A stretch of DNA of 24,053 nt, taken from the NCBI GenBank assembly GCA_040307715.1, contig JAWRJC010000117.1:1-24053 (forward strand). The letters run 5' to 3'. Positions 1 to 7,966 of the stretch are shown in pieces. Both the position numbers and the translations under genes were made by a program. Positions within the stretch are counted from its first letter, which is position 1. Every line of letters starts with the position of its first letter. The notes below the pieces were generated by a model that had not been told where the DNA came from, did not search any database, and saw only the letters and a program-made list of their open reading frames with translations. The stretch comes from RUG13615 sp040307715. GTDB lineage: Bacteria; Bacillota; Clostridia; Peptostreptococcales; Anaerovoracaceae.

Positions 1-1003
1 CGATGAACAGACCGTAGCCCGTGATAGACGGCTCGATCCCGTACTGGGTGATCGTGAGAGGTCCCAGCAGGTCCGTATCGATCCTGACTGCGGCCACTAC
101 ATCACCGCCCGCCATGGCGTCGTCCGCGGGGATCTCCATAGGCTGCACCGAGGCGGTGACTTTCCCGTCTTCAGTGAGGGTGCCCTCGCAGAAGAGTTTG
201 ATCTTGTTCCCTCTTCCGGCGGCTGCCTTGAGATCTTCGGGAGAAACGCCCATGATCCCGGTGCGGTCCACATCCGCGGGTGTGATCCCGGCATGCATAA
301 GTACATTCAGGATCGTTGTCAGCTTGACCGCCGCGTCCCAGCCTTCCAGATCGTTGGAAGCATCTGCTTCCATAAAGCCGCCTTTCCTGCCGTTCTCCAT
401 AATGGTGTCCCAGGAGACGCCTTTGCCCATCTCCTCCAGGACATAATTGGTGGTGGCATTCAGGATGCCCTGCACCCTCGATATCCTGCAATAGGCCAGG
501 CAGTTTTCCGCCATGTCGAACAGCGGCGTGCCCGCCATCACCGTGGTCTCATACAGGAACCGGACGCCTTTTTTCTCCGCCAGTTCTTTGAGTTCATCAT
601 ACGCGTATGCAAGCGGCCCTTTGTTCGCGCTGACGGCGTGTTTGCCCCGGTTCATCGCGATCCGCAGATGATCGGTCGCCGGCTGGCCGGTGCGGATATT
701 GATCGGCGTCATCTCCAGCAGCGCATCATAGTCCGCCTGTTCCGCAACGGCGAAGCTGTTCCAGGTGCTGTAATCCGCTCTTGTGTCATCGAATCGCCCG
801 TCTCTCAGATACTCCTGCAGAGCGATCGCAAGATCGATCCCGGCAGGATCGACCAGACACCCGTGGCTGCCCGTCGCGATCGCGGTGACCAGCACGTCGT
901 ATCCCGTGTCTCTTGCGATCTCGTCTTTCTTGTCGAGCAGTATTCTTGAAAACGCCTGTCCGGCTACGCCGAACCCCAGCAGTGCGATCCTGAAAGTCTT
1001 CAT
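1..1003 (-). CDS. hom: Homoserine dehydrogenase, C-terminus cut by window edge
   Basis: Homoserine dehydrogenase reduces aspartate semialdehyde to homoserine with NAD(P)H on the way to threonine and methionine. About 334 codons are open from an ATG at 1003 to the left edge with no stop, so the gene continues outside. The N-terminus has a Rossmann nucleotide loop (GFGVAG, residues 10-15). SANKGPLA supplies the expected Lys, NATTNYVLEEM matches the family GTTNYIL region, and EADASNDLEGWDAAVK carries the substrate-binding Glu/Asp and catalytic Lys. Whether an ACT regulatory domain follows cannot be seen. The start lies 1 nt after the stop of the DUF885 gene, so the two are almost certainly co-transcribed; a functional link between them is not obvious. 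The family call is secure; substrate specificity is inferred. Confidence 0.88.
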   Translation of the reverse strand, partial: MKTFRIALLGFGVAGQAFSRILLDKKDEIARDTGYDVLVTAIATGSHGCLVDPAGIDLAIALQEYLRDGRFDDTRADYSTWNSFAVAEQADYDALLEMTPINIRTGQPATDHLRIAMNRGKHAVSANKGPLAYAYDELKELAEKKGVRFLYETTVMAGTPLFDMAENCLAYCRISRVQGILNATTNYVLEEMGKGVSWDTIMENGRKGGFMEADASNDLEGWDAAVKLTTILNVLMHAGITPADVDRTGIMGVSPEDLKAAAGRGNKIKLFCEGTLTEDGKVTASVQPMEIPADDAMAGGDVVAAVRIDTDLLGPLTITQYGIEPSITGYGLFI

Positions 1004-1004
1004 A

Positions 1005-2897
1005 TCAGTCTGCTTCCGTTCCTCTCTTTTTTCTCATTCCGATCAGCAGCGCGATGATGACGATGACCGCAAGCGCAGCAGCCGCTGTCACAATGACGGC
1101 CTTCTTATGGGCGGCAAAGAAGCCGCCTTTTGTCTCTGCCGGCACAAAGAATGTATAGTCCTGCGGAAGTGTTTTGCCGTAGGATGCCACATAGTTTTCC
1201 ATATCTTCTTCCACCAGTTCGAACTGCCGCGGGCCGTGCTGCAGGATCTGATAGTGGAACTCCTCTTCATCGAAGTCATCCCCGAGCGCGTCCTCGGCCC
1301 GCTGCCGCAGGCTCCAGAACTTCGCCATGCCGAATCCGTAAGGCAGATACGCCCCCGGCATCTCGATGGAGATATTGTACATCTCTTCCGCGATGTCTCT
1401 GCCGTATCCGAGCAGCTCCAGCCAATCTCCCAGTTCATCGACGCTGTACCCCAGCCCGTTGACCGCCAGATCACATCCCGCGTACATCACATAGGAAAGG
1501 AACTCATCGAGGGCGAGGACTTCTGCAGTCAGATCGTCCAGTTCGGAGCGTTCCAGCATGATGCGCTCCACGTAGCAGGCCCACCCTTCTTCGTATCCCA
1601 GGACGCTGATTTCGTGCCGGATCGGCTTGTAGTCTTCCTGCGACTGATGCCAGACGAACTGATAAAGATGGCCGGGGAACCCCTCATGCGCCAGCGTGTA
1701 GTACATGGTATTGATATCGCTCATCTGCTCCTTGTTCACCCGGATGATATTCTGATCGATCTTGTCCACCGGGGCAGGCACGTAATAAGCCATGGCAAAA
1801 TCACTGGAACCCGGCGGGAGGTAAGACGGCGTATACTCGATCTCCGGCCCTTCGGGGAAACCATCCATGTGCTGCTGCAGATACGCCAGGATATCGTCCA
1901 GATCCGACAGGTTCTCTATGACTGCAGAATAGTCGGCATCGGGGTTCTCCTCCAGAAGACCGTCCAGATACGCACCGCCTTCCACGCCGGCTTTGGTGAG
2001 GAAATCAAAGATCTCCTGCACCGTCATATCCGTGCTGCAGTTGTACCGCACGAGCGCGTCATAGTAATCCGCGCCGTCGGGATAATCGCAGAGCCCGCCG
2101 GCAGCCCGCGAACCTTTCAGTGTGGACAGAAGGCTCCTGACCCCCTGGTAAGCCGGGATGATCTCCTGCAGGACGATCTCCCGGTTGCGGGCTTTGTAAG
2201 CCTCCTTTTCCGCCTCCGTGACGCCGTCGAACTTGTCCAGGCTGTCCTCGAAATTGACGATCATATTGTTCTCTTCGCCCTTTTCGATGAACTCATTCAA
2301 TTCGTACATGGCGTCCGACAGAGAGTATTCATCCAGGAAGTACCCTTCTTCCGCCTGCTGCTCCGTGAGCGTCTTCATCTGCTCGATATAGGACGGCAGT
2401 TCCGCAACCAGTGTCAGGTAGTCTTCCACATCCTGCTTTTCGTAAAACGGGAAATCCGCAAAGTAATCCGTTACAACATTCAGATACCCGATGTACGGCT
2501 GGAACATGCTGTTGAGATTCGGATACTTGTAAAGATCGCGCAGCGCCTCCAGATAGAACTCATAGATCTCATAATCGTATTTCTGAGAATCGCTCAGTTC
2601 TGCCGGATCGAACGCATGAAGCTTTTCGAGCGTGCTCTCCGCGGACTCCACCGACTCGTCGAACTCCTCGTAGTCGATGTCTCCCAACGTCACCTCCGGC
2701 TTCTCAAGCCCCAGACTCCGGTAGTCATACACAGACGAGTGAAAGGTAAGATAGTCCGTTTCCACGGTCTCCTCCCAGTCCTCCTGCAGGAACTTGTCAA
2801 AGTCCGCCTGTGTATCCGCCATCGCGGAGAACGAAGAACCGATCGTGATGATCAGGGTCAATACCGTAATGCCAATGATTTGCAAGTGTTTTTTCAT
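1005..2897 (-). CDS. DUF885 family membrane-anchored metallopeptidase-like protein
   Basis: This 630-residue protein belongs to the DUF885 family, which is zincin-like. The family hallmark HEGFPGH is at residues 404-410 and is followed by EGWACYVE (437-444), which probably gives the third metal ligand. An N-terminal hydrophobic segment (about 8-26, ending SSFSAMA) looks like a cleavable signal peptide. A C-terminal helix (about 600-620) followed by MRKKR is a membrane anchor with a cytoplasmic positive tail. The large domain should therefore sit outside the cell, probably acting on peptides; the substrate is unknown. The mature region is rich in Asp and Glu. A GAGGT ribosome binding site precedes the ATG. 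The stop is 1 nt from the start of homoserine dehydrogenase. Confidence 0.88.
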   Translation of the reverse strand: MKKHLQIIGITVLTLIITIGSSFSAMADTQADFDKFLQEDWEETVETDYLTFHSSVYDYRSLGLEKPEVTLGDIDYEEFDESVESAESTLEKLHAFDPAELSDSQKYDYEIYEFYLEALRDLYKYPNLNSMFQPYIGYLNVVTDYFADFPFYEKQDVEDYLTLVAELPSYIEQMKTLTEQQAEEGYFLDEYSLSDAMYELNEFIEKGEENNMIVNFEDSLDKFDGVTEAEKEAYKARNREIVLQEIIPAYQGVRSLLSTLKGSRAAGGLCDYPDGADYYDALVRYNCSTDMTVQEIFDFLTKAGVEGGAYLDGLLEENPDADYSAVIENLSDLDDILAYLQQHMDGFPEGPEIEYTPSYLPPGSSDFAMAYYVPAPVDKIDQNIIRVNKEQMSDINTMYYTLAHEGFPGHLYQFVWHQSQEDYKPIRHEISVLGYEEGWACYVERIMLERSELDDLTAEVLALDEFLSYVMYAGCDLAVNGLGYSVDELGDWLELLGYGRDIAEEMYNISIEMPGAYLPYGFGMAKFWSLRQRAEDALGDDFDEEEFHYQILQHGPRQFELVEEDMENYVASYGKTLPQDYTFFVPAETKGGFFAAHKKAVIVTAAAALAVIVIIALLIGMRKKRGTEAD

Positions 2898-2939
2898 GCC
2901 GCAACCTCAAGATGCTGAATAAGTCGGGTAACTATAGGT

Positions 2940-2948
2940 ATTCTAACA
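2940..2948 (-). promoter_or_regulatory. Candidate extended -10 promoter for DUF885-hom
   Basis: On the minus strand the sequence TGTTAGAAT gives an extended -10 (TGn plus TAGAAT, 5 of 6 to consensus) about 45 nt before the DUF885 start. There is no good -35 at 16-18 nt, as is usual for extended -10 promoters. It lies just downstream of the terminator of the preceding regulator gene, which fits a new transcription unit starting here. Confidence 0.45.
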
Positions 2949-2993
2949 GAATTTCCCCTTTTCTCCTACCATGCCGTATAGGGACATAAAATC

Positions 2994-3022
2994 AAATAAA
3001 ACAGACGGCTCCGGCCGTCTGT
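2994..3022 (-). terminator. Intrinsic terminator of the XRE/zinc-ribbon gene
   Basis: A perfect 9-bp stem (3001-3009 with 3014-3022) with a 4-nt loop is followed on the minus strand by TTTATTT. It lies 60 nt past the stop of the regulator gene at 3083 and separates it from the DUF885-hom unit. Confidence 0.85.
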
Positions 3023-3082
3023 TTTGATCCCGTTTCATTCCCGCGCGGAAAGCCCTTCCGTGACAGTTCTCTCAGGTATTGC

Positions 3083-3847
3083 TTATCTTTTCTTGTAGAG
3101 CACGAGTTCCGGATTCTTCCCCTCCTCTTCATAGGTGCACACCAGGATAAAATCCATGTTCGCCAATACACCGAAACACCTGTCGCCGCCGAATTCGCAC
3201 TCCAGCTGATTGCCCAGATACGTCGTCTCATCGTTCAGGAACCGCACTTCCTCTCCGCTCGGGAGCCGGTACGGGAGATTGACGTATTGCCCGACGAGCG
3301 CGTTCAGTTTTTCGACTCTGGGCATGCCTTCGATGTGCAGCGCGTTGATCTCCGCGATCAACTGCTGTTTGAACGCCTCGAACTCCCCGTCATCGCCGAG
3401 TTCCTCATATCTCTTCCAGTAGTCCAGCGTCGGCAGGATCTGCTTCATGTAACTGCGCGCCTGCTCTTCTGTGAATCCCTGCGCGACCATGTGCGGCACA
3501 CTGATGTCGATCAGGTCGTCCATATTGCTGTAAGTGTAGGTCCCGTCCGCATAGCACCACTGGCAGTAGTCCTCGTTGAGCGAGCCGTCTTTTTCATGGC
3601 TGAGGATCGTATCGTCGAGCGGCATCCCGCAGCACTGGCAGATGAGCTTCTGCGGCGAGCCGAGCAGCGTGTTGATCGAGACCCTGAAATAGTTGGACAG
3701 CAGTTTGAGCGTTTCCGTGTTCGGCACAGTCTCGCCGGTCTCCCAGCGTGACACCGCCTGCCGGGTCACAAATACTTTTTCAGCCAGTTCGTCCTGCGAC
3801 AGGCCGTTCTTGGTTCTCAGTTCGTAAATGACATCTTTGGTAGTCAT
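3083..3847 (-). CDS. XRE-family regulator with zinc ribbon
   Basis: This 254-residue protein starts with an XRE/Cro helix-turn-helix (about residues 5-60; LSQDELAEKVFVTRQAVSRWE is the typical helix 2-3 region). A putative zinc ribbon follows, with CxxC pairs at C70/C73 and C95/C98 and the signature CCGMPL. A roughly 150-residue C-terminal region of unknown function comes after; it contains no membrane helix. Such fusions are common in Clostridia and are thought to be transcription factors; the ligand and targets are unknown. The start is supported by AGGAGG 8 nt upstream. The gene stands alone, with its own terminator at 2994-3022. A TAGAAT -10-like hexamer lies about 20 nt before the start but lacks a clear -35. 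In the 101-nt gap to the next gene I see only a small hairpin (3899-3915) without a U-run. Confidence 0.85.
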   Translation of the reverse strand: MTTKDVIYELRTKNGLSQDELAEKVFVTRQAVSRWETGETVPNTETLKLLSNYFRVSINTLLGSPQKLICQCCGMPLDDTILSHEKDGSLNEDYCQWCYADGTYTYSNMDDLIDISVPHMVAQGFTEEQARSYMKQILPTLDYWKRYEELGDDGEFEAFKQQLIAEINALHIEGMPRVEKLNALVGQYVNLPYRLPSGEEVRFLNDETTYLGNQLECEFGGDRCFGVLANMDFILVCTYEEEGKNPELVLYKKR

Positions 3848-3948
3848 GGTCGTTCCCTCCTCGCACTCTCATTCTAATACGAAGCCGATTCCATTACACG
3901 CAACCCGCTGTTGCGCCGCTCTGCGGAAAGCCGACGCCCGTTTCCTGA

Positions 3949-4362
3949 TCATCTCATCTCCCGGACCTTGTCCTCGATCTGCTTGAGCTCGTCCGCGGAC
4001 AGTTCGGTCAGGTGCTCCAGTTTGTCGAGGTACCCCGAGAGGATCTCGTTTTCCTTCCTGTGGACCAGTTCGAGATAATAGCTGACAACAACGCCCGAGA
4101 ACATCGCTGCGATCACGATCTCATAGAGCGTGCTGAACACGGTGAGCAGTCTGCCTATGAACGTGACGGTGACGAAATCGCCGAATCCGATCGACGTGCT
4201 GGCAACAAAAACAAACCAGATCGCATCCCCGAATCTCGTGATTCCCGGCTCAGTGTACAGAATAATGGCAGCGGCAAGGAAGATCCACGCCAGAAATCCA
4301 TAGAGTATTTTATCAAAATGGAGTCTTCTGATCACCTTCCACAAAAGACCGATTTTTTTCAT
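3949..4362 (-). CDS. Two-helix potassium channel
   Basis: This 137-residue protein has the minimal K+ channel layout: a first membrane helix (about 19-37), a pore loop with selectivity filter TSIGFGDF (about 56-63; canonical TVGYGD), a second helix (about 68-95) and a charged C-terminal helix (about 100-137) that may be a coiled coil. It has no RCK/TrkA-N domain, so gating by nucleotide or ligand is not evident. Phe replaces Tyr in the GYG filter, a known tolerated variant. It starts 29 nt after the CaiB-type gene, with AGGTG before the ATG, and may share its transcript and that of the Ca2+/H+ exchanger upstream. Confidence 0.82.
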   Translation of the reverse strand: MKKIGLLWKVIRRLHFDKILYGFLAWIFLAAAIILYTEPGITRFGDAIWFVFVASTSIGFGDFVTVTFIGRLLTVFSTLYEIVIAAMFSGVVVSYYLELVHRKENEILSGYLDKLEHLTELSADELKQIEDKVREMR

Positions 4363-4391
4363 CCCATCACCTGCTTTCTTCCGGCACCTTG

Positions 4392-5579
4392 TCAGCGGAC
4401 AACACCCTTTTGACGGAGGAGCGCTATGCCCTTTTCATCAAACCCGATTTCCCGGAGCAGTTCCTCCGTATTCTCGCCGAGCACGGGGCTGGCTTTGACA
4501 GGTCCGTCCTCCTCCAGATCGATCTTGACGGGGTTGCCGGGCGTGGTCAGGTCGCTCTTCATGCCGGGCTCGTAGACTGTCCACAGCATGTTCCGATGTT
4601 TTAGCTGCGGCAGTTCCATCGCTTCCGCAATGCTGTTCACCCGGCCGAAGGGAACACCGGCAGCAACCATCTTTTCCTCCAGTTCGGCGACCGTCCACTT
4701 CTTCGCCGCTTCCCGGACCCGCTCTTCGATATAGTCGACCGCCGCCACCCGCTTGGTGTTGGTGTCATAAGCAGGGTCGTTCTCCATGTCGTACAGTTCC
4801 AGTTCATGCGCGCATTTGCGCCACAGTTCCGTCGTACCGCAGGAAATGACGAACAGCCCGTCTTTTGCGCGGAACTCGCCCCACGGCGCATTGGCCGACC
4901 CGCGGTTGCCCTCACGTCCCATGAGATTGTCCGCCACTTCATATTCCAGCGGCGCGGATTCGGTCATGGAAAACAGCGCGTCCAGCATGGCGACATCGAT
5001 GTGGCAGCCCTCGCCGGTCATGGCCCGGTGATAGAGCGCCATGGCGATGCCGGATGCCAGATACAGTCCGGCGATGCCGTCGCCCGGGTTACCCCCGAGC
5101 CGCACCGGGTCGTTGCCTGTGTAACCGTTGAGGCTCATGATGCCGCTCTCCGCCTGCGCGACCAGGTCATACGCAGGCCGGTTGCTCATCGGACCGCTCG
5201 TCCCGAAGCCGGTGATCTGCGCATAGATGATGTCCGGCTTGATCTCTTTCAGTTTTTCGTACGTAAAGCCGAGGCGCGCGAAGGTGCCCGCCTTGAAATT
5301 CTCGATGACTACGTCCGCGGACGCGATCAGTTTTGTCAGGATCTCCCTGCCCTCCTCCATCTTGAGGTCGATCGCAATCCCCTTTTTATTCCTGTTGAAG
5401 TAGGCGTAGTAGGCGCTGTGGCCGTTACGCTGCGGGCGCCAGCCTCTTGTCTGTTCCCCCGCCGGCGGTTCGACCTTGATCACCTCGGCGCCATGGTCCG
5501 CCAGCTGCATCGCGGCAAAAGGCCCGCTGTATGCCTGGGACAGGTCGATTACACGGATGCCGTTCAGGATCTTGTTCAT
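4392..5579 (-). CDS. CaiB/BaiF family CoA-transferase
   Basis: This 395-residue protein is a class III CoA-transferase (CaiB/BaiF/Frc family), cytosolic, moving CoA between two carboxylic acids. The N-terminus (GIRVIDLSQAYSGPFAAMQL), the ADHGAEVIKVEPP strand and NRNKKGIAIDLK are family signatures. GNPGDGIAGLYLASGIAMAL contains D167, which aligns with the catalytic Asp that forms the acyl anhydride. Substrates cannot be read from sequence. I chose the ATG at 5579: GGAG lies 5-6 nt before it, whereas the upstream ATG at 5594 is itself part of that ribosome binding region. It follows the exchanger by 40 nt and precedes the channel by 29 nt. Confidence 0.88.
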   Translation of the reverse strand: MNKILNGIRVIDLSQAYSGPFAAMQLADHGAEVIKVEPPAGEQTRGWRPQRNGHSAYYAYFNRNKKGIAIDLKMEEGREILTKLIASADVVIENFKAGTFARLGFTYEKLKEIKPDIIYAQITGFGTSGPMSNRPAYDLVAQAESGIMSLNGYTGNDPVRLGGNPGDGIAGLYLASGIAMALYHRAMTGEGCHIDVAMLDALFSMTESAPLEYEVADNLMGREGNRGSANAPWGEFRAKDGLFVISCGTTELWRKCAHELELYDMENDPAYDTNTKRVAAVDYIEERVREAAKKWTVAELEEKMVAAGVPFGRVNSIAEAMELPQLKHRNMLWTVYEPGMKSDLTTPGNPVKIDLEEDGPVKASPVLGENTEELLREIGFDEKGIALLRQKGVVR

Positions 5580-5619
5580 ACTCTCTCCACCCATTTCTTT
5601 GTCCCGGCGATATCCTGCG

Positions 5620-6669
5620 CTACACGAAGAAGAACGCCGCGCCGATCATGATATACACACTCACCAGCTGCAGCCCTTCCAGCCAGTTGGACTCTCCGTC
5701 CGAGTCAACACGGTTGGCGATCAGCACGGAAGCGGTGACCGCGACCAGTTCGAACGGTGTGAAGATGATGCTCATCGGCGTGAAGAACAGGCTGAGCAGG
5801 ATGAGCACCGGCATGACGAACAGGATGATCTGCAGGCTCGAGCCGAGCGCGATCTCGACCGCCGCGTTCATCTTATTCTTGTACGCCATGAAGATCGCCG
5901 AAGAATGCTCCGCCGCATTGCCGATGATCGGGACCAGAATGATGCCGACGAAGGTCGTGGAAAGGCCGGCGCTTTCCGCCATCGGCTCGATCGTCCCCAC
6001 AAAGATCTCGGAAAGGACTGCGATGCATACCGTGGCTGCGATCAGCACAATGACGGAGACAGACAGCTTCGTCTGCGGGTGCGATTCCTCCTCGGCGGAT
6101 ACGCTCTCCTCATAAAGCGACTTGTGCGTCACGAATGAGAACACGAACTGCATGGCGTAGATGAGCAGCATCAGCACCGCAATGATGACGCTGAGGCCTT
6201 CATACTGCGCGGTCAGGCTTTCCTCCGGCATCGTGTGCGTAAAGATGGCCGGGATCGCCAGCCCCAGCACCGCAAACAGCAGCATGCTGGCGGTGATATT
6301 CATGGAATGCCGGTTGAACTCCTGTGTTTTGTATTTCAATCCGCCGACCAGCATCGACATGCCGAGCACCAGCAGGATATTGCCGATCACGGAGCCGGCA
6401 AGCGACGCCTTGACGACGTCGAACATCCCCTCTTTCATCGCTACGAAGGCGATGATCAGCTCCGTGGCATTGCCGAACGTCGCATTTAACAGCCCGCCGA
6501 TCTTCTGCCCGCAGTAGACGGAGATCGCTTCTGTGCTCTTGCCCATGAGCCCCGCCAGCGGAACGATCGCCAGCGCACTGCACACGAACAGCAGCGGGTC
6601 TGAAAACCCGGCTATTTCTCCTATGATCGTAAGGGGGACAAACACCAGCAACGCGTACAAGAACTTCAT
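5620..6669 (-). CDS. cax: Ca2+/H+ antiporter (CaCA family)
   Basis: This 349-residue integral membrane protein has about 10-11 hydrophobic segments and the two alpha-repeats of Ca2+/cation antiporters: GNATELIIAFVAM (first repeat) and GNAAEHSSAIFMAY (second), both with the conserved Glu, followed by GSVIGNILLVLG and GSSLQIILFVMP. An acidic, Ser-rich loop near mid-protein separates the halves. It would export Ca2+ (or other divalent cation) in exchange for protons. I chose the ATG at 6669, which has AGGAG 7 nt upstream; a longer in-frame reading to 6774 has no hydrophobic or conserved content and runs through the promoter region. It is first in a possible cax - CoA-transferase - K+ channel unit. 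Confidence 0.9.
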   Translation of the reverse strand: MKFLYALLVFVPLTIIGEIAGFSDPLLFVCSALAIVPLAGLMGKSTEAISVYCGQKIGGLLNATFGNATELIIAFVAMKEGMFDVVKASLAGSVIGNILLVLGMSMLVGGLKYKTQEFNRHSMNITASMLLFAVLGLAIPAIFTHTMPEESLTAQYEGLSVIIAVLMLLIYAMQFVFSFVTHKSLYEESVSAEEESHPQTKLSVSVIVLIAATVCIAVLSEIFVGTIEPMAESAGLSTTFVGIILVPIIGNAAEHSSAIFMAYKNKMNAAVEIALGSSLQIILFVMPVLILLSLFFTPMSIIFTPFELVAVTASVLIANRVDSDGESNWLEGLQLVSVYIMIGAAFFFV

Positions 6670-6708
6670 GCAGCACTCCTTCAGCGCAATGACATCAGAT
6701 AACGGTTT

Positions 6709-6717
6709 ATTATAGCA
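6709..6717 (-). promoter_or_regulatory. cax: Extended -10 promoter of cax unit
   Basis: The minus strand reads TGCTATAAT, a perfect extended -10, 40 nt before the cax ATG. No clear -35 is present. It is back to back with the DUF975 promoter, whose -10 has the same TGCTATAAT. Confidence 0.65.
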
Positions 6718-6774
6718 TGTATTGCCGCGGAATCGCACCCCTTGCCGCCCGCGGTTTTGTTTCCCCGGCACCAA

Positions 6775-6802
6775 TTGCGAATTCCTCTCTCTCTGCTATA
6801 AT
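6775..6802 (+). promoter_or_regulatory. Promoter of the DUF975 gene
   Basis: TTGCGA (6775-6780), a 16-nt spacer and TATAAT (6797-6802) preceded by TGC give a sigma-70 type promoter with an extended -10. It implies a 5' UTR of about 80 nt for the gene starting at 6888. Confidence 0.7.
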
Positions 6803-6833
6803 AAAAATGCAATTATTCTACAACCAACTTTGA

Positions 6834-6857
6834 AAATGCAGCCTTTCTGCTGCATTT
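6834..6857 (+). other. 5' UTR stem-loop before DUF975 gene
   Basis: A perfect 9-bp stem (6834-6842 with 6849-6857) with a 6-nt loop lies in the predicted 5' UTR, 30 nt before the start codon and 16 nt before the AGGAG at 6873-6877. There is no U-run, so it is not an intrinsic terminator; an mRNA-stabilising or protein-binding role is possible. Confidence 0.5.
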
Positions 6858-6887
6858 CTGACAGTCTAGTAAAGGAGCTGATAGTTA

Positions 6888-7862
6888 ATGAACAGAAGTA
6901 TGATCAAACAGATCGGCAAAGACAACGTGAAAAAGCAGTGGGGCGAACTCCTGCTGGCTCTCGTGCTTGTTGAAGTCGCCTGCACATTCGCCGCGCTCAT
7001 CACGCTGGGCATCGGATCCTTCGTGGTCAGCGGCCCGCTTTCCTTCGGTCTCACTTATCTGTACTACAGACAGACACAGGGCGATCAGCCCGGGCAGATG
7101 ATGCTGCTGGAAGGTTTCAAAAAGAAGTTCGGCGAATCCTTCCTCGCAGGAGTCTTCCTCGGAGTCATCAAGGGGATCCCGGTCGTCCTCGGTATCATCA
7201 GTGCCTTCACTTCCCTGATCTCCCTGATCACGAGAATCCGCTACGGCATGTATGGCTACTATGATTATGGTTATGGCGGCGGCGGGTTCAGCTTCGGTTC
7301 CCTGCTGTGGTCGCTGCTGCAGATCGCGCTGACCGTAGCCTGCATCTACGTGTTTTACGGTCTGTGCATGGCGATGTATATCCTGGTCAGAGAGCAGGAC
7401 AAGACCGCCGTCGGCGCCTTCAAGAAGAGCTGGGCAATGACTAAAGGCCAGAAAGGCCGTCTGTTCGTGTTCGACCTTTCCTTCATCGGATGGTGGATCC
7501 TCGTCGTTCTCACTCTCGGCATCCTTGCCATCTGGGTCAGCCCGTACTACACCAGCGCGAAGACCGTCATGTTCAACGACATCTACGATCACAGCCATGT
7601 GGCGGACAACCCGGATTTCAGTTTCCGCGATGAGTTCAACGGCTTTAAAGACATGGCCGGCAATGTCAAAGACAAGGCGGGCAGCATGGTCAACCGCAGC
7701 AGTGAAGACGCTGCACCGGCGGCACCCGCACAGGCCGCGCCGGAAGCGCCGGAAGCACCCGCTGCGCCGCAGCCCGCGCCCGGCATGAAGTTCTGCAAGC
7801 ACTGCGGTGCACAGATCTCCGAAAGCGCCGTGTTCTGCAACAAGTGCGGCGGCCAGCAGTAA
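6888..7862 (+). CDS. DUF975 membrane protein with C-terminal zinc ribbon
   Basis: This 324-residue protein has a DUF975-type membrane domain (about residues 1-235) with several hydrophobic segments. A Gly/Tyr-rich stretch (about 120-140) lies between membrane helices, and AFKKSWAMTKGQKGRLFVFDLSFIGWW is the typical DUF975 core. After an amphipathic region comes an Ala/Pro/Glu linker (about 265-298), then a single zinc ribbon with C303, C306, C317 and C320. The family is of unknown function and is widespread in Firmicutes. The ribbon is predicted to be cytosolic and might bind protein or nucleic acid. The start is supported by AGGAG at 6873-6877, 10 nt from the ATG. It is a single-gene unit with its own promoter and a shared terminator. 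Confidence 0.85.
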   Translation: MNRSMIKQIGKDNVKKQWGELLLALVLVEVACTFAALITLGIGSFVVSGPLSFGLTYLYYRQTQGDQPGQMMLLEGFKKKFGESFLAGVFLGVIKGIPVVLGIISAFTSLISLITRIRYGMYGYYDYGYGGGGFSFGSLLWSLLQIALTVACIYVFYGLCMAMYILVREQDKTAVGAFKKSWAMTKGQKGRLFVFDLSFIGWWILVVLTLGILAIWVSPYYTSAKTVMFNDIYDHSHVADNPDFSFRDEFNGFKDMAGNVKDKAGSMVNRSSEDAAPAAPAQAAPEAPEAPAAPQPAPGMKFCKHCGAQISESAVFCNKCGGQQ

Positions 7863-7913
7863 CCCTGCAGGCAGCCTGCGTTGCGATTCCATGAATCGCG
7901 TCACACGAAACAC

Positions 7914-7945
7914 AAAAACAGAGCCTTTTTCAAGGCTCTGTTTTT
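7914..7945. terminator. Bidirectional terminator between convergent genes
   Basis: A 10-bp perfect stem (7918-7927 with 7932-7941) with loop TTTC is flanked by AAAA and TTTT that extend it to 7914-7945. It gives a U-run on both strands, so it can end both the DUF975 gene and the flavin reductase operon. A smaller 7-bp hairpin with a 3-nt loop lies at 7883-7899, between the DUF975 stop and this element. Confidence 0.9.
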
Positions 7946-7966
7946 CTTTCATCAGTATGCGGCATG

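Noticed and set aside
783..2918. 711-codon plus-strand open frame
   Set aside because: It is antisense to the DUF885 gene, whose HEGFPGH motif, signal peptide and anchor are clear. The plus-strand translation has no recognisable domain and results from codon bias of the real gene.
2992..3231. 79-codon minus-strand frame inside and beyond the XRE regulator
   Set aside because: It overlaps the C-terminus of the regulator in another frame and reads through the terminator hairpin.
3899..3915. Hairpin between regulator and K+ channel genes as a terminator
   Set aside because: Six base pairs and no U-run on the minus strand; not enough for an intrinsic terminator.
5580..5594. Upstream ATG for the CaiB-type gene
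   Set aside because: The five extra codons contain the GGAG ribosome site that serves the ATG at 5579.
6885..7952. 355-codon minus-strand frame over the DUF975 gene
   Set aside because: The plus-strand gene has a promoter, ribosome site, membrane helices and a zinc ribbon, while the minus frame runs through the terminator hairpin and is His/Asp/Arg-rich without motifs.
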